Shown here: positions 8,078 through 18,196 of the stretch, in pieces | How positions within the stretch are numbered: the first letter of the stretch is position 1 | Layout: the number at the start of each line of letters is the position of its first letter | From: Mycobacterium hubeiense | GTDB taxonomy: Bacteria; Actinomycetota; Actinomycetes; Mycobacteriales; Mycobacteriaceae | Direction: 5' to 3' | NCBI RefSeq assembly: GCF_002838065.1 | Contig: NZ_PIZU01000006.1 | Location: forward strand, 100,348 to 164,347 | Length of the DNA: 64,000 nt | Notes under the pieces: model-generated | Seen by the model: the letters and a program-made list of their open reading frames with translations, nothing else | What the model was told of the DNA's origin: nothing | Database searches by the model: none | Made by a program: the position numbers and the translations under genes

Positions 8078-9652
8078 TTGCGCGCCGTCTCGCGTCATCG
8101 GCTGCTGGCACTCATCGCGGTCGGCGTCCTCGCGCTGGGCGCCGACGTTCGGGTCACGCCGCACACCTCGGCGGTGATCGGCGGTCCGTACGCGTTATTG
8201 CTCGGCGCCTCAACGGATCTCGGGCCTGCCCGCAGCGGTCCGGTTCAGCTCACCGTCGCCCTGCATAACACGTCACGACCCGACGGACTGATCAACTGGG
8301 CACGCGACCACGCCATGTCGGTGCGCTGGCGGCCCAGCGACGAATGGGCGATCGTCGAGGGCGCGCCCGACGCCGTCGCCGACGCGTTGGACGTCGACAT
8401 CCACGACTACCGTGGCAGGCGCGGTCAGGTGTTCTACGCGTCTCCGCTGCAGCCGTCGGTGCCCGAGCAATTGCGCAGCGAGGTCACCGAACTCGGCCGA
8501 ATCCTCGGCTACACGCCGCACCGGATGGCGCGGCCGTCGATCCTGCCGCTGGACGTCCCAGACCAGGGGTTGACGCCTGATGCCTTGCTGACGACCTACA
8601 ACGCGCAGCGGCTCGCGGCCGAGGGCTACACCGGTAAGGGTGCCACGATCGTGATCTTCGCGTTCGACGGCTACCGTCAGGAAGACCTCGACATGTTCGC
8701 GACCACTTTCGGATTGCCCACCTTCACCCCGATCCTGGTCGGCGGCCAGCCCGGTGAACCGCATGGTGAGACCATCATGGATCTCCAAGTCGCACATGCC
8801 ATTGCGCCGGATGCCCGCAAGGTGGTGATCAATGCCCGGCCGACGGTGGAGGGTGACGGCGCGTACGAAAAGATCGGGCAGCTACTGGAATCGGCCGATC
8901 GGCAGTTCCCCGGCGCGGTGTGGAGTTTTTCGATCGGCTGGGGTTGCGACAAGCTTCTGACCGCCGCCGATCTGGCCCCGGTGCGTTCGGCGTTGGCCAC
9001 CGCGCAGTCGCATGGAACCACGGCCTTCAACGCCAGCGGCGACCTCGCCGGCCTGGAATGCAAAGGCGGACAAGACTGGTCGTCCCCGCCCGGACGCGAC
9101 GACATCGGCTTGGATTCCGTCGCCTCGCTGCCCGAGATGACGAGCGTCGGCGGCACCACACTGTCCACCGACGCCGGCGGTGGATGGTTGGCGGAGCAGG
9201 CGTGGTTCGATGTGCCGCTGTCTCAGGGCACCGGCGGTGGGGTGTCGGCGCTGTTCGACCGGCCGGACTGGCAGCGGGACGTATCGCAGGACCGCCGGTT
9301 GACTCCCGATGTGTCGGCCGTCGCCGACCCCTTCACCGGCGTCAAAATCGTGTTCGGACAAAAGATTCTGGTCGGTGGCGGCACCTCGCAGTCGGCACCG
9401 ATCTGGGCGGGGCTGACGGCGGTGATGAATCAATATCTGGTCGAGCGCGGCGGACGCCCCCTCGGGGCGATCAACCCGTTGCTGTACCGGATGGCCGCCG
9501 GCGCGCCGCTGCCGGGATTTCGCGATGTGACGCTCGGCGGGAACGCGGTTGGCAACGCCGGGCCCGGCTACGACGCGGTGACCGGACTGGGCACACCGAA
9601 CGTCGACAATCTCGTCCGGAATCTGCTCGTCCTGCAGAAGGCGGCGCAATGA
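8078..9652 (+). CDS. Secreted sedolisin-type (S53) serine-carboxyl protease
   Basis: This 524-residue protein begins with a signal-like segment (RHRLLALIAVGVLALGADV). A pro-domain of about 150 residues follows, then the S53 catalytic domain. All active-site residues are visible: Glu231 and Asp235 in HGETIMDLQ, oxyanion Asp322 in ASGDLAG, and Ser437 in GGTSQSAP. Sedolisins are acid-active endopeptidases or tripeptidyl peptidases that self-process. The start is TTG 8078; no better upstream start is seen. Its stop overlaps the ATG of the next gene (ATGA), so a coupled operon with the zinc-ribbon membrane protein is likely. The protein substrate is unknown. Confidence 0.88.
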   Translation: MRAVSRHRLLALIAVGVLALGADVRVTPHTSAVIGGPYALLLGASTDLGPARSGPVQLTVALHNTSRPDGLINWARDHAMSVRWRPSDEWAIVEGAPDAVADALDVDIHDYRGRRGQVFYASPLQPSVPEQLRSEVTELGRILGYTPHRMARPSILPLDVPDQGLTPDALLTTYNAQRLAAEGYTGKGATIVIFAFDGYRQEDLDMFATTFGLPTFTPILVGGQPGEPHGETIMDLQVAHAIAPDARKVVINARPTVEGDGAYEKIGQLLESADRQFPGAVWSFSIGWGCDKLLTAADLAPVRSALATAQSHGTTAFNASGDLAGLECKGGQDWSSPPGRDDIGLDSVASLPEMTSVGGTTLSTDAGGGWLAEQAWFDVPLSQGTGGGVSALFDRPDWQRDVSQDRRLTPDVSAVADPFTGVKIVFGQKILVGGGTSQSAPIWAGLTAVMNQYLVERGGRPLGAINPLLYRMAAGAPLPGFRDVTLGGNAVGNAGPGYDAVTGLGTPNVDNLVRNLLVLQKAAQ

Positions 9653-10845
9653 GCACCGGCAACGACGGCGTGCCCACCATGGAGTGCAGGGTGTGCCAGA
9701 CCGATGTCCCGGCGGGCACGTTCTGTGGACTCTGCGGTGCGTTCCTGACGCCGCAACGCGGAAACGGCCCAGACTGGTTGCGGATCAGGGCCTTTGGCGC
9801 CGCTCCCGGTGAGCACCTGCTGCGGCTGTCGGTGACCAGCTCGCTGTTCCCGCAGCTGCCGCAGCGCTCCCGATCGACCTTCCTGGTCGGATTGCTCGTG
9901 CTGTTGGCGACGCTGGGCGTCTTCACGCTGCTGCGACTGCCCGCCGCGCTGATCGCCACCGCCGCGCTCGGACTGCCGCTGTTGTTTCTCATCTATCTGC
10001 AGGAGTCCGACGCGTTCCGCGACTTCCCGAGGCGGGTGTTGGCGCTCACCGCAGCGCTGGGCGTCGGGCTCGGCGTCGGGTGGGTGTTGTTGACCGGCAC
10101 CGACTTCGCCGACTCCTACGACATCCCGCTGGGTGACCAGATCAGCGAGGTCCACCTATTCCAGCACGGGCTCGGCGTGCCGATCGGCGGGTTGATTCTC
10201 ATGCTCGTACCCACCTTGGTGGTGCGACTGCTCCGCTCGCCGGATCGAGAAACGTTGGACGGCTTTGTCATCGGCGCACTCGGTGCGCTCACCTTTACCG
10301 CAGCCGCCACGCTGGCCCGACTGGCACCGCAGCTCAGTGCCGGGATGGTGGACCGCGCCCGCCCCATGGCCGGGATCATGGTCGAAGCCGGAATCCGCGG
10401 CGTCGCAGTGCCATTGACCGCAGCGGCAGCAGGTGGCCTCATCGGTGCGGCGCTGTGGTTCAGCCGGCCGCCGAGCAAGGCGCACCAGCACCCCGGCTAC
10501 GTCCGCATCGCGCTGGCGTTGTTCGGGCTCGCGGTGCTGGCGATCTACGCCGGGCTCGGATTGGTCGACGTGGCACGGGTGCCGCAGATGCTGCAGCTGG
10601 CAATACATCTCGCCGTCGCGCTGTTCGCCTTGCTCATGCTGAGGGTCGGATTGCACCTGGCGCTCCTGCACGAGGAGCATGACGAGATACACGCCGACGA
10701 GCCGTTGCTGTGTCCGCACTGCGGGCACGTCGTGCCCGATATGGCGTTCTGCCCGGCGTGTGGGGTGGCCACCCGCGCATCGTCGCGGTCATCACGTGCT
10801 GCTCGTCGCCAGACGCGGCCGCAGCGCAGAGTCGACGGCACATGA
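9649..10845 (+). CDS. Eight-TM membrane protein with N- and C-terminal zinc ribbons
   Basis: This 398-residue protein has two CxxC...CxxC zinc ribbons. One is at residues 12-30 (CRVCQTDVPAGTFCGLCG) and one is near the C-terminus (CPHCGHVVPDMAFCPACG). Between them about eight hydrophobic segments can be counted. The even number of helices would place both ribbons on the same side, presumably the cytosol. The start overlaps the protease stop, and its own stop overlaps the next ATG (ATGA at both ends), showing strong translational coupling. I recognise no enzymatic motif in the membrane part and assign no function. Confidence 0.85.
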   Translation: MSTGNDGVPTMECRVCQTDVPAGTFCGLCGAFLTPQRGNGPDWLRIRAFGAAPGEHLLRLSVTSSLFPQLPQRSRSTFLVGLLVLLATLGVFTLLRLPAALIATAALGLPLLFLIYLQESDAFRDFPRRVLALTAALGVGLGVGWVLLTGTDFADSYDIPLGDQISEVHLFQHGLGVPIGGLILMLVPTLVVRLLRSPDRETLDGFVIGALGALTFTAAATLARLAPQLSAGMVDRARPMAGIMVEAGIRGVAVPLTAAAAGGLIGAALWFSRPPSKAHQHPGYVRIALALFGLAVLAIYAGLGLVDVARVPQMLQLAIHLAVALFALLMLRVGLHLALLHEEHDEIHADEPLLCPHCGHVVPDMAFCPACGVATRASSRSSRAARRQTRPQRRVDGT

Positions 10846-11567
10846 CCGCGCCGTCGACGTGGCCGGGCTACGCGGTTCCGCCGGGGACATACACGGCGCC
10901 GCCGGTGCGGCGTACGTCGCCAGCCCGGCTGGTATTGATCTGGGCTGTCGGCGTTTTGGTGGTGGCCGGGGTGCTGGTCGCGGTGTCGGCAGAAATGAGT
11001 GACCCACCCGCACGGTACGTGTGCCCGCCGGACTGCGGCCGTCCACCGATGGGTGAGCCGGTGGCGACCAACCCCTCGTTCACCGCCCCCGACGGCACCT
11101 TCTCGGTCTCGTATCCGGCACCGGGGACGGCATATGAGATCACCACCGACGCCGACGGGGTGACGGCGGAGTTTGTCGGCGGCGACGGCGGCACCATGCA
11201 GTTGTTCAGTCAGCCCGCGAATGGACGGCCGCCGGAAGACATCGCCCGGCAGCTGGTCGATGAAACCTATCCCGACGCCCAGACTGTCTACGAGATTCCC
11301 AATGCGATGGTGGGCTATCAACCGGGATTCGGGATGGTGGCTGACACCTGGCCGCAAGCGGCCACCGGCAGCTATACCCGAATGCGGCTGGTGGTGATGG
11401 TCGCGGTGAAGAACGACCGTGCGCTGATCGCCGCCGCGGCGGGCCCCTACCGCGAGTTCGGACCCGACTTCGGCTCCGGCAAGCCGTCGGGCGCGAACCT
11501 TCAGCTCGCGCTGGACATGGGCAAGTACGTCAACAGTTTTCGCTGGCGGGGCGATCCGCCGCGGTAA
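10842..11567 (+). CDS. Single-pass membrane-anchored protein, function unknown
   Basis: This 241-residue protein starts at ATG 10842, overlapping the zinc-ribbon gene stop. A proline-rich cytosolic start of about 25 residues is followed by one membrane span (VLIWAVGVLVVAGVLVAVSA). An extracytoplasmic domain of about 190 residues follows. It has a juxtamembrane Cys pair (CPPDCGRPP) and a domain beginning PDGTFSVSYPAPGT, similar in layout to mycobacterial secreted lipoprotein-like domains. It is the third gene of the sedolisin operon and may be a partner or substrate of the protease; that is inference from coupling only. Confidence 0.8.
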   Translation: MTAPSTWPGYAVPPGTYTAPPVRRTSPARLVLIWAVGVLVVAGVLVAVSAEMSDPPARYVCPPDCGRPPMGEPVATNPSFTAPDGTFSVSYPAPGTAYEITTDADGVTAEFVGGDGGTMQLFSQPANGRPPEDIARQLVDETYPDAQTVYEIPNAMVGYQPGFGMVADTWPQAATGSYTRMRLVVMVAVKNDRALIAAAAGPYREFGPDFGSGKPSGANLQLALDMGKYVNSFRWRGDPPR

Positions 11568-11572
11568 GAGCG

Positions 11573-11607
11573 TTGACATCACGAAATGTTGTCATTGACA
11601 AATGTCA
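11573..11607 (+). promoter_or_regulatory. Promoter region with operator-like repeats before the SDR/monooxygenase operon
   Basis: Two TTGACA hexamers (11573-11578 and 11595-11600) precede the GTG at 11631. The second overlaps a perfect TGACA-AA-TGTCA inverted repeat (11596-11607). A related, less perfect copy (TGACAT...ATGTTGTCA) spans 11574-11594. The layout suggests a regulated promoter whose -35 region is covered by a dimeric regulator. The terminal MerR-like gene of the same operon is a candidate, but this is not shown. Confidence 0.45.
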
Positions 11608-11630
11608 TCATTCGCTGTTGTACTCGATGA

Positions 11631-12467
11631 GTGCCGGGCATTTTTGGGACGTCCAACAAGCGCAGCCACCTGGCGGCGGCGGTGGTCACCGGAGCGGGCA
11701 GCGGGATCGGCTCGGCGTTCGCCGTTGAGCTCGCCCGCCGCGGCGGACGCGTGGTCTGCAGCGACATCGATGATGCTGCCGCGCAGCGCACGGCCGCCGA
11801 GATAGCCGCCAACGGTGGCGACGCGATCGCGGTGCACTGCGATGTCTCCCGTATCGATGACGTGGAATCGCTTGCAAAGCAAGCGCAAACGTGGTTCGAC
11901 GGTCCGCCGTCGTTGGTGATCAACAACGCAGGCGTCGGCGCGGGCGGCCAACCGATCGGCGAGATTCCGTTGGAGGACTGGTCGTGGGTGTTGGGCATCA
12001 ACCTGTGGGGCCCGATCCACGGCTGCCACGTGTTCACACCGATGCTGCGCGAGGCGGGATACGGCGGCATCATCAACGTCGCATCGGCGGCGGCCTTCGG
12101 CGCCGCGCCGGGGATGGCCGCCTACAACGTCAGCAAGGCCGGGGTGTTGTCGCTGTCTGAAACCCTGGCCGCCGAACTGTCGGGCACTGGGGTCAACGTC
12201 ACGGTGCTGTGCCCGACGTTCGTCAAGACCAATATCGTCGAATCGGGCCGAATCAGTGAACAGTCCACGCAGCTCGCCACCCGGCTGATGCGCTGGACCG
12301 GTTTCTCCGCCGAACGCGTCGCGCGCATGTGCCTGGACACCAACGACCGCGGCGGCCTGTACTGCATGCCGCAGCCTGATGCCCGGATCGGTTGGGGCAT
12401 CAAGCGTTTCACGCCGGGAATGTACACCCGCGTCGTCGGCCTCGCGGCCCGCAACACCATCGGATAG
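11631..12467 (+). CDS. Short-chain dehydrogenase, SadH-like
   Basis: This 278-residue classical SDR has TGAGSGIG near residues 19-26, NNAGV near 100, and YNVSK near 164. Its length and motifs resemble SadH (Rv3085) of the mycobacterial mymA operon. It should interconvert an alcohol and ketone with NAD(P). Translation starts at GTG 11631. It is the first gene of a four-gene operon with a ferritin-like protein, a Baeyer-Villiger-type monooxygenase and a MerR regulator. The SDR would therefore supply the ketone that the monooxygenase oxidises. Confidence 0.88.
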   Translation: MPGIFGTSNKRSHLAAAVVTGAGSGIGSAFAVELARRGGRVVCSDIDDAAAQRTAAEIAANGGDAIAVHCDVSRIDDVESLAKQAQTWFDGPPSLVINNAGVGAGGQPIGEIPLEDWSWVLGINLWGPIHGCHVFTPMLREAGYGGIINVASAAAFGAAPGMAAYNVSKAGVLSLSETLAAELSGTGVNVTVLCPTFVKTNIVESGRISEQSTQLATRLMRWTGFSAERVARMCLDTNDRGGLYCMPQPDARIGWGIKRFTPGMYTRVVGLAARNTIG

Positions 12468-12476
12468 GAGGACGCC

Positions 12477-13397
12477 ATGGCGATAGACATGGACGCGATG
12501 CTCGACAAGATCAAGGACCGCCAGTGGGCCCTGGCCGACATCGACTGGGACGCACCGGGTGCCGAGCTGATCACCGACGAGCAGCGGCCGCAACTGAAGG
12601 CGTTCATGGCCGACCTGTGCTGGATCGAGAACATCGGCGCCCGCGGGTTCGCCGCCTTGGCCAAGAAGGCGCCGACGCCGACGATCGCGGAGATCTACCG
12701 CTACTTCCACGCCGAGGAGCAGCGCCACGCGAAAGCCGAACTGGCGCTGATGAAGCGGTGGGGCATGCTGGAAGACGGCGAAGTCCCCGAACCGAACGTC
12801 AACATCCGGCTGGCCATCGACTGGCTGGACCGCTGGGCGGACGACATGCCGCTGTCGCTGCTCGGCACGGTGATCCCGATGCTGGAGGTCGCCCTGGACG
12901 GAGCGCTGCTGAAGTTCCTGCTCGACGAGGTTCATGATCCGGTGTGCCACCAGGTCTTCGAGAAGATCAACAACGACGAGTCACGCCACCTCGTCGTCGA
13001 TTTCGAGGTCCTCGACATGATCGGGCACGCGAAGATCCGACGGTTGGTGATCGATTTCGTCGGCCATCACGCCACTCCGGGCCTGATCGTCGGCGCGATC
13101 ACAGGCGCACCTCTGATCAACAGGATCCGCAACGAGATCGTCGCGATGGGCATGGAACCCGAGCGGCTGTACAAGGCCGTGAAGCGATTCAAAGAACTCG
13201 GCGATCAGGGCGAAAACACTTGGCGGGTACCGACATACCGATTCCTGCGGCGCTACGCCGGCGTGGTCACCAACCCCCGCCATCCATACCACCTCCTCGC
13301 CAACTCGATGGTCTGGGTCTCCGACCGCTACCCGCGGCAGCTGCTGCCCAAAGTTCCGAGCTGGGTCAAAGAAGTGACCCACGAGCCGGCGGCCTGA
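12477..13397 (+). CDS. Ferritin-like putative diiron protein (predicted metal-dependent hydrolase family)
   Basis: This 306-residue, mostly helical protein starts at ATG 12477, 9 bp after the SDR, with a GGAGG site. Two metal-ligand motifs of ferritin-like diiron proteins are visible: EEQRHAKAE near residue 81 and DESRHLVVDFE near 167. A further Glu (WIENIGARG) near 51 fits a four-helix diiron site. The family is often annotated as predicted metal-dependent hydrolase, but the motifs suit an oxidase, hydroxylase or oxygen-using enzyme better. It may hydroxylate the substrate before the SDR and monooxygenase act; this is inferred from the operon. Confidence 0.75.
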   Translation: MAIDMDAMLDKIKDRQWALADIDWDAPGAELITDEQRPQLKAFMADLCWIENIGARGFAALAKKAPTPTIAEIYRYFHAEEQRHAKAELALMKRWGMLEDGEVPEPNVNIRLAIDWLDRWADDMPLSLLGTVIPMLEVALDGALLKFLLDEVHDPVCHQVFEKINNDESRHLVVDFEVLDMIGHAKIRRLVIDFVGHHATPGLIVGAITGAPLINRIRNEIVAMGMEPERLYKAVKRFKELGDQGENTWRVPTYRFLRRYAGVVTNPRHPYHLLANSMVWVSDRYPRQLLPKVPSWVKEVTHEPAA

Positions 13398-13398
13398 C

Positions 13399-14892
13399 GT
13401 GCCCGCCCGCGTATACGACACCCTCATCGTCGGCGCCGGATTCACCGGCATCGGCGCGGCGATCAAGCTGACCCAGGCCGGCGTCGACGACATCGTCATA
13501 CTCGAGCGCGACGAGCGGGTGGGCGGAACCTGGCGCGACACCACCTATCCCGGTGCGGCGTGCGACATTCCGTCGCTGCTGTACTCGTTCTCGTTCGTGC
13601 CGAACCCGACGTGGTCGCGGGCCTACCCGCCGGCAGAGGAGATCCGGCGGCACATCGAAGCCATGGTCGACCGATACGGCCTGCGGCGCCACCTCAGGTT
13701 GGGCGTGGAGCTCACCGGCCTGACGTTCGACGAAGCCGAGGGCGTGTGGATCGCCAACACCAAGGGCCGCAAACGGTTCCGTGCCCGCACGGTGGTGCTG
13801 GCGTCGGGCCCGCTCCCGGATTCCAGCTTCCCCGACATCCGCGGTATCGACAGCTACCAAGGACACAAAATCCACAGTGCGCGATGGGATCATGACTACG
13901 ACTTCACCGGCAAGCGCGTCGCGGTCATCGGCACCGGCGCCAGCGCCGTGCAGATCGTGCCCGAGCTCGTCAAGCAAGCCGAGTTCGTCAAGGTGTTCCA
14001 ACGCACCCCGGGGTGGGTGCTGCCGCGCCTGGACATCGCCATGCCGCCCATCGCCCAAGAGTTGTTCGCGAACGTCCCTGCGGTTCAACAGCTTGCCCGC
14101 GAGGCGCTGTTCTGGGGACACGAGGCCAGCGCCACCGCGCTGGTGTGGCACACACCGCTGACATCGCTGGTCGCGCGGCTGGGCAAGGCGCATCTGCGCA
14201 TGCAGGTCAAGGATCCGTGGCTGCGACGACAACTCACCCCCGACTTCGCCCCGGGGTGCAAGCGCATGCTGATCTCCAGCGACTATTACCCTGCGCTGCA
14301 ACGCGATAACTGCAAACTCATCGCCTGGCCCATTGCGACGCTGAGCCCGGCCGGCATTCGCACCAGCGACGGAGTCGAGCACCACCTGGACTGCATCGTG
14401 TTCGCCACCGGCTACGACGTGCATCTGACCGGACCGCCGTTCCCCGTCACCGGACTGGGCGGGCGCTCCCTGGCCGAGGAGTGGGCGCACGGCGCGCAGG
14501 CCTACAAGAGCATCAACGCGCACGGCTACCCGAACCTGTTCTTCATGACCGGGCCGAACTCCGGCCCCGGGCACAACTCGCTGCTGGTCTACGTGGAAGG
14601 GCAGCTGGACTACGCCGTCAAGGGCATCACCACAATCCTCGGCAACGACCTGCGCTATCTGGATGTGCGCGAGGATGTGCAACGTCGCTACAACGACCGC
14701 ATCCAGGCGCGGCTCGCCAAGACGACGTGGATGTCGGGGTGCCGCAGCTGGTACCTGACCGCCGACGGGTTCAATGCGGCGATGTATCCCGGATTCGCCA
14801 CGCAGTATCTTCGACAGATGCGGGACTTCCGATTCGGGGACTACGAGGCGATCGAACGCGACGCGCGTCGCGCCGTGTACGCGTCGGGCTGA
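13399..14892 (+). CDS. FAD-dependent Baeyer-Villiger-type monooxygenase
   Basis: This 497-residue protein has an FAD Rossmann motif GAGFTGIG at residues 12-19 and GGTWRDTTYPGAACD. It also has the Baeyer-Villiger fingerprint YQGHKIHSARWD near 153-164, with Tyr in place of the first Phe. A second NADPH-binding motif GTGASAVQIVPE lies near 178. It resembles MymA (Rv3083, 495 residues). The expected reaction is NADPH and oxygen-dependent conversion of a ketone to an ester. The GTG start at 13399 follows the upstream stop by one base. The operon order SDR, diiron protein, monooxygenase suggests stepwise oxidation of an aliphatic or cyclic alcohol. Confidence 0.88.
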   Translation: MPARVYDTLIVGAGFTGIGAAIKLTQAGVDDIVILERDERVGGTWRDTTYPGAACDIPSLLYSFSFVPNPTWSRAYPPAEEIRRHIEAMVDRYGLRRHLRLGVELTGLTFDEAEGVWIANTKGRKRFRARTVVLASGPLPDSSFPDIRGIDSYQGHKIHSARWDHDYDFTGKRVAVIGTGASAVQIVPELVKQAEFVKVFQRTPGWVLPRLDIAMPPIAQELFANVPAVQQLAREALFWGHEASATALVWHTPLTSLVARLGKAHLRMQVKDPWLRRQLTPDFAPGCKRMLISSDYYPALQRDNCKLIAWPIATLSPAGIRTSDGVEHHLDCIVFATGYDVHLTGPPFPVTGLGGRSLAEEWAHGAQAYKSINAHGYPNLFFMTGPNSGPGHNSLLVYVEGQLDYAVKGITTILGNDLRYLDVREDVQRRYNDRIQARLAKTTWMSGCRSWYLTADGFNAAMYPGFATQYLRQMRDFRFGDYEAIERDARRAVYASG

Positions 14893-14893
14893 G

Positions 14894-15775
14894 ATGTCCG
14901 CCAGCAGGCAGTCACGCCCACAGGCCGGCCCGATCGGCGCCATCCTGGCGAACCTGCGCCGGCAGTCACGCGACGTCGTCGAGAACGCGGTGTCGCAGTT
15001 GTTCGACGCGGCCGTGCGCCAGTCGCACGGCACCGAAGGCTCCGGCGAGTATCGCATCGAGGAACTGGCGCGGCTCGCGGGCACGACGACGCGCAACATC
15101 CGCGTGTACCGCGACCGCGGGCTGCTGCATCCGCCGCTGCGTGTCGGTCGGCTGGCCCTCTACAACGACACCCATTTGACGAGGCTGCGACTGGTGACGT
15201 CGTTGCTCGATCGCGGTTACAACATCGCGCACGTGCACGAGATGCTCAACGCCTGGGAGCAGGGCAACAACCTCGCCGACGTGCTGGGGCTGGAATCGGC
15301 GATCGTGGGGACGTGGGCGGCGGAGAAGCCCGAGACCATGGCGCTTTCCGCGGCGCAGGGGCTGATCGACGACGAGGCGGCCTTCGACCGGCTGGTGGCA
15401 ATCGGGCTGATCCGCATCGACGGCGAGAACGCAACGGTGTTGCGGCCCAAGCTGATCGAGGCGTTCAACGAGATGCGTGGCTACGGCGTCAGCTTCGACA
15501 CGTTGATCGACATTCACGAACAGGTGTTGCCGCACATCGACGAGATCAGCGGCATCTTGGTGCGCGCCGGCGCCGAGCATGTGCTGCAGCGCATCAAGCC
15601 CGGCGAAGCCTTGCCCGCCGATACCGAAGTCGCCGAACTGATCACCATGCTGGTGCGATTCCGGACGCAGGCGGTGGCGGCGGTGACGGGCACGCTGGCG
15701 CATTCGATCGAATCGACGATCGAATCGCTGGTGGGCGAACTACTCGCCGAACTCATCGAACAGTCCCGCGACTGA
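14894..15775 (+). CDS. MerR-family transcriptional regulator with long C-terminal domain
   Basis: This 293-residue protein starts at ATG 14894, one base after the monooxygenase stop. A MerR winged-helix motif is visible at about residues 51-85 (YRIEELARLAGTTTRNIRVY, then RGLLHPP). The remaining 200 residues are helical and lack the metal-binding cysteines of metal-sensing MerR proteins, so an organic effector is likely. Encoded last in the operon it may control, it fits an autoregulated catabolic switch. The convergent guaA stop lies 23 bp downstream. Confidence 0.85.
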   Translation: MSASRQSRPQAGPIGAILANLRRQSRDVVENAVSQLFDAAVRQSHGTEGSGEYRIEELARLAGTTTRNIRVYRDRGLLHPPLRVGRLALYNDTHLTRLRLVTSLLDRGYNIAHVHEMLNAWEQGNNLADVLGLESAIVGTWAAEKPETMALSAAQGLIDDEAAFDRLVAIGLIRIDGENATVLRPKLIEAFNEMRGYGVSFDTLIDIHEQVLPHIDEISGILVRAGAEHVLQRIKPGEALPADTEVAELITMLVRFRTQAVAAVTGTLAHSIESTIESLVGELLAELIEQSRD

Positions 15776-15798
15776 CCCTGCCGAGCAGACGCAGGCCG

Positions 15799-17355
<1,557 letters not shown>

Positions 17356-17457
17356 CGGTTCAGTCTAAGGGCGGGGTCTTCGGCCTAAGAATGCCGCCGC
17401 CGTGGTGTCGACGTGCTGAAGTGGGTAATGACCTTTGCAGAGAAAGCGAGGTTTATC

Positions 17458-18192
17458 GTGCTGGGCCTGCCCGACACCGTGCGCGCCTGCCTGTTCGACC
17501 TGGACGGGGTGCTCACCGACACCGCAAGCGTGCACAAGAAGGCCTGGAAAGCCATGTTCGACGGCTATCTGCGGCAGCGGTCCGAACGCACCGCCGAACC
17601 GTTCGTCCCGTTCGACATCGGAGCCGACTATCTGACCTACGTGGACGGCAAGAAGCGCGAAGACGGCGTCCGCGCGTTTCTGGCCAGCCGCGGCATCGAA
17701 CTGCCCGAAGGAAGCCCCGACGATCCGCCGGGCGCCGAGACCGTGCACGGGCTGGGCAACCGCAAGAACGAGGCGTTCCATCAGACGCTGCACAACGAGG
17801 GCGTCGAGGTGTTCGAGGGGTCCCGCCGCTACCTCGAAGCGGCCACCGCCGCGGGCCTCGGCCGCGCCGTGGTGTCCTCCAGCGCCAACACCCGCGAAGT
17901 GCTCGAGGTCACCGGCCTGGACCAGTTCATCCAGCAGCGGGTGGACGGTGTGACGCTGAGCGAGGAGAACATCGTCGGCAAGCCCGCGCCGGACTCCTTC
18001 CTGCGCGCCGCGCAGCTGCTCGACGTCCCCCCTGCCGAGGCCGCGGTGTTCGAAGACGCGTTGTCCGGCGTCGCGGCCGGCCGCGCCGGAAACTTCGGAT
18101 ACGTCGTCGGCGTCGACCACGTCGGGCAGGCAGATGAGTTGCGGCGCAACGGCGCCGACGTCGTCCTCACCGATCTCGCCGAGCTCCTGTAG
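17458..18192 (+). CDS. HAD-family beta-phosphoglucomutase-like hydrolase
   Basis: This 244-residue HAD protein has the catalytic DLDGVLTD motif with nucleophile Asp14 and acid/base Asp16. A Ser motif lies at VVSSSANT, a Lys at VGKPAPD, and FEDALSGV acts as the Mg-binding motif IV. It matches Rv3400. Such enzymes isomerise beta-glucose-1-phosphate to glucose-6-phosphate. GTG 17458 is chosen because a GAGG ribosome site sits about 6 bp upstream; starts at 17413 or 17428 are possible. It is 4 bp upstream of the GH65 gene, whose product would supply its substrate. Confidence 0.88.
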   Translation: MLGLPDTVRACLFDLDGVLTDTASVHKKAWKAMFDGYLRQRSERTAEPFVPFDIGADYLTYVDGKKREDGVRAFLASRGIELPEGSPDDPPGAETVHGLGNRKNEAFHQTLHNEGVEVFEGSRRYLEAATAAGLGRAVVSSSANTREVLEVTGLDQFIQQRVDGVTLSEENIVGKPAPDSFLRAAQLLDVPPAEAAVFEDALSGVAAGRAGNFGYVVGVDHVGQADELRRNGADVVLTDLAELL

Positions 18193-18196
18193 CGCC

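Noticed and set aside
8920..9648. Upstream extension of the zinc-ribbon membrane protein frame
   Set aside because: It overlaps the protease catalytic domain on the same strand. The ATG at 9649, overlapping the protease stop, is the natural start.
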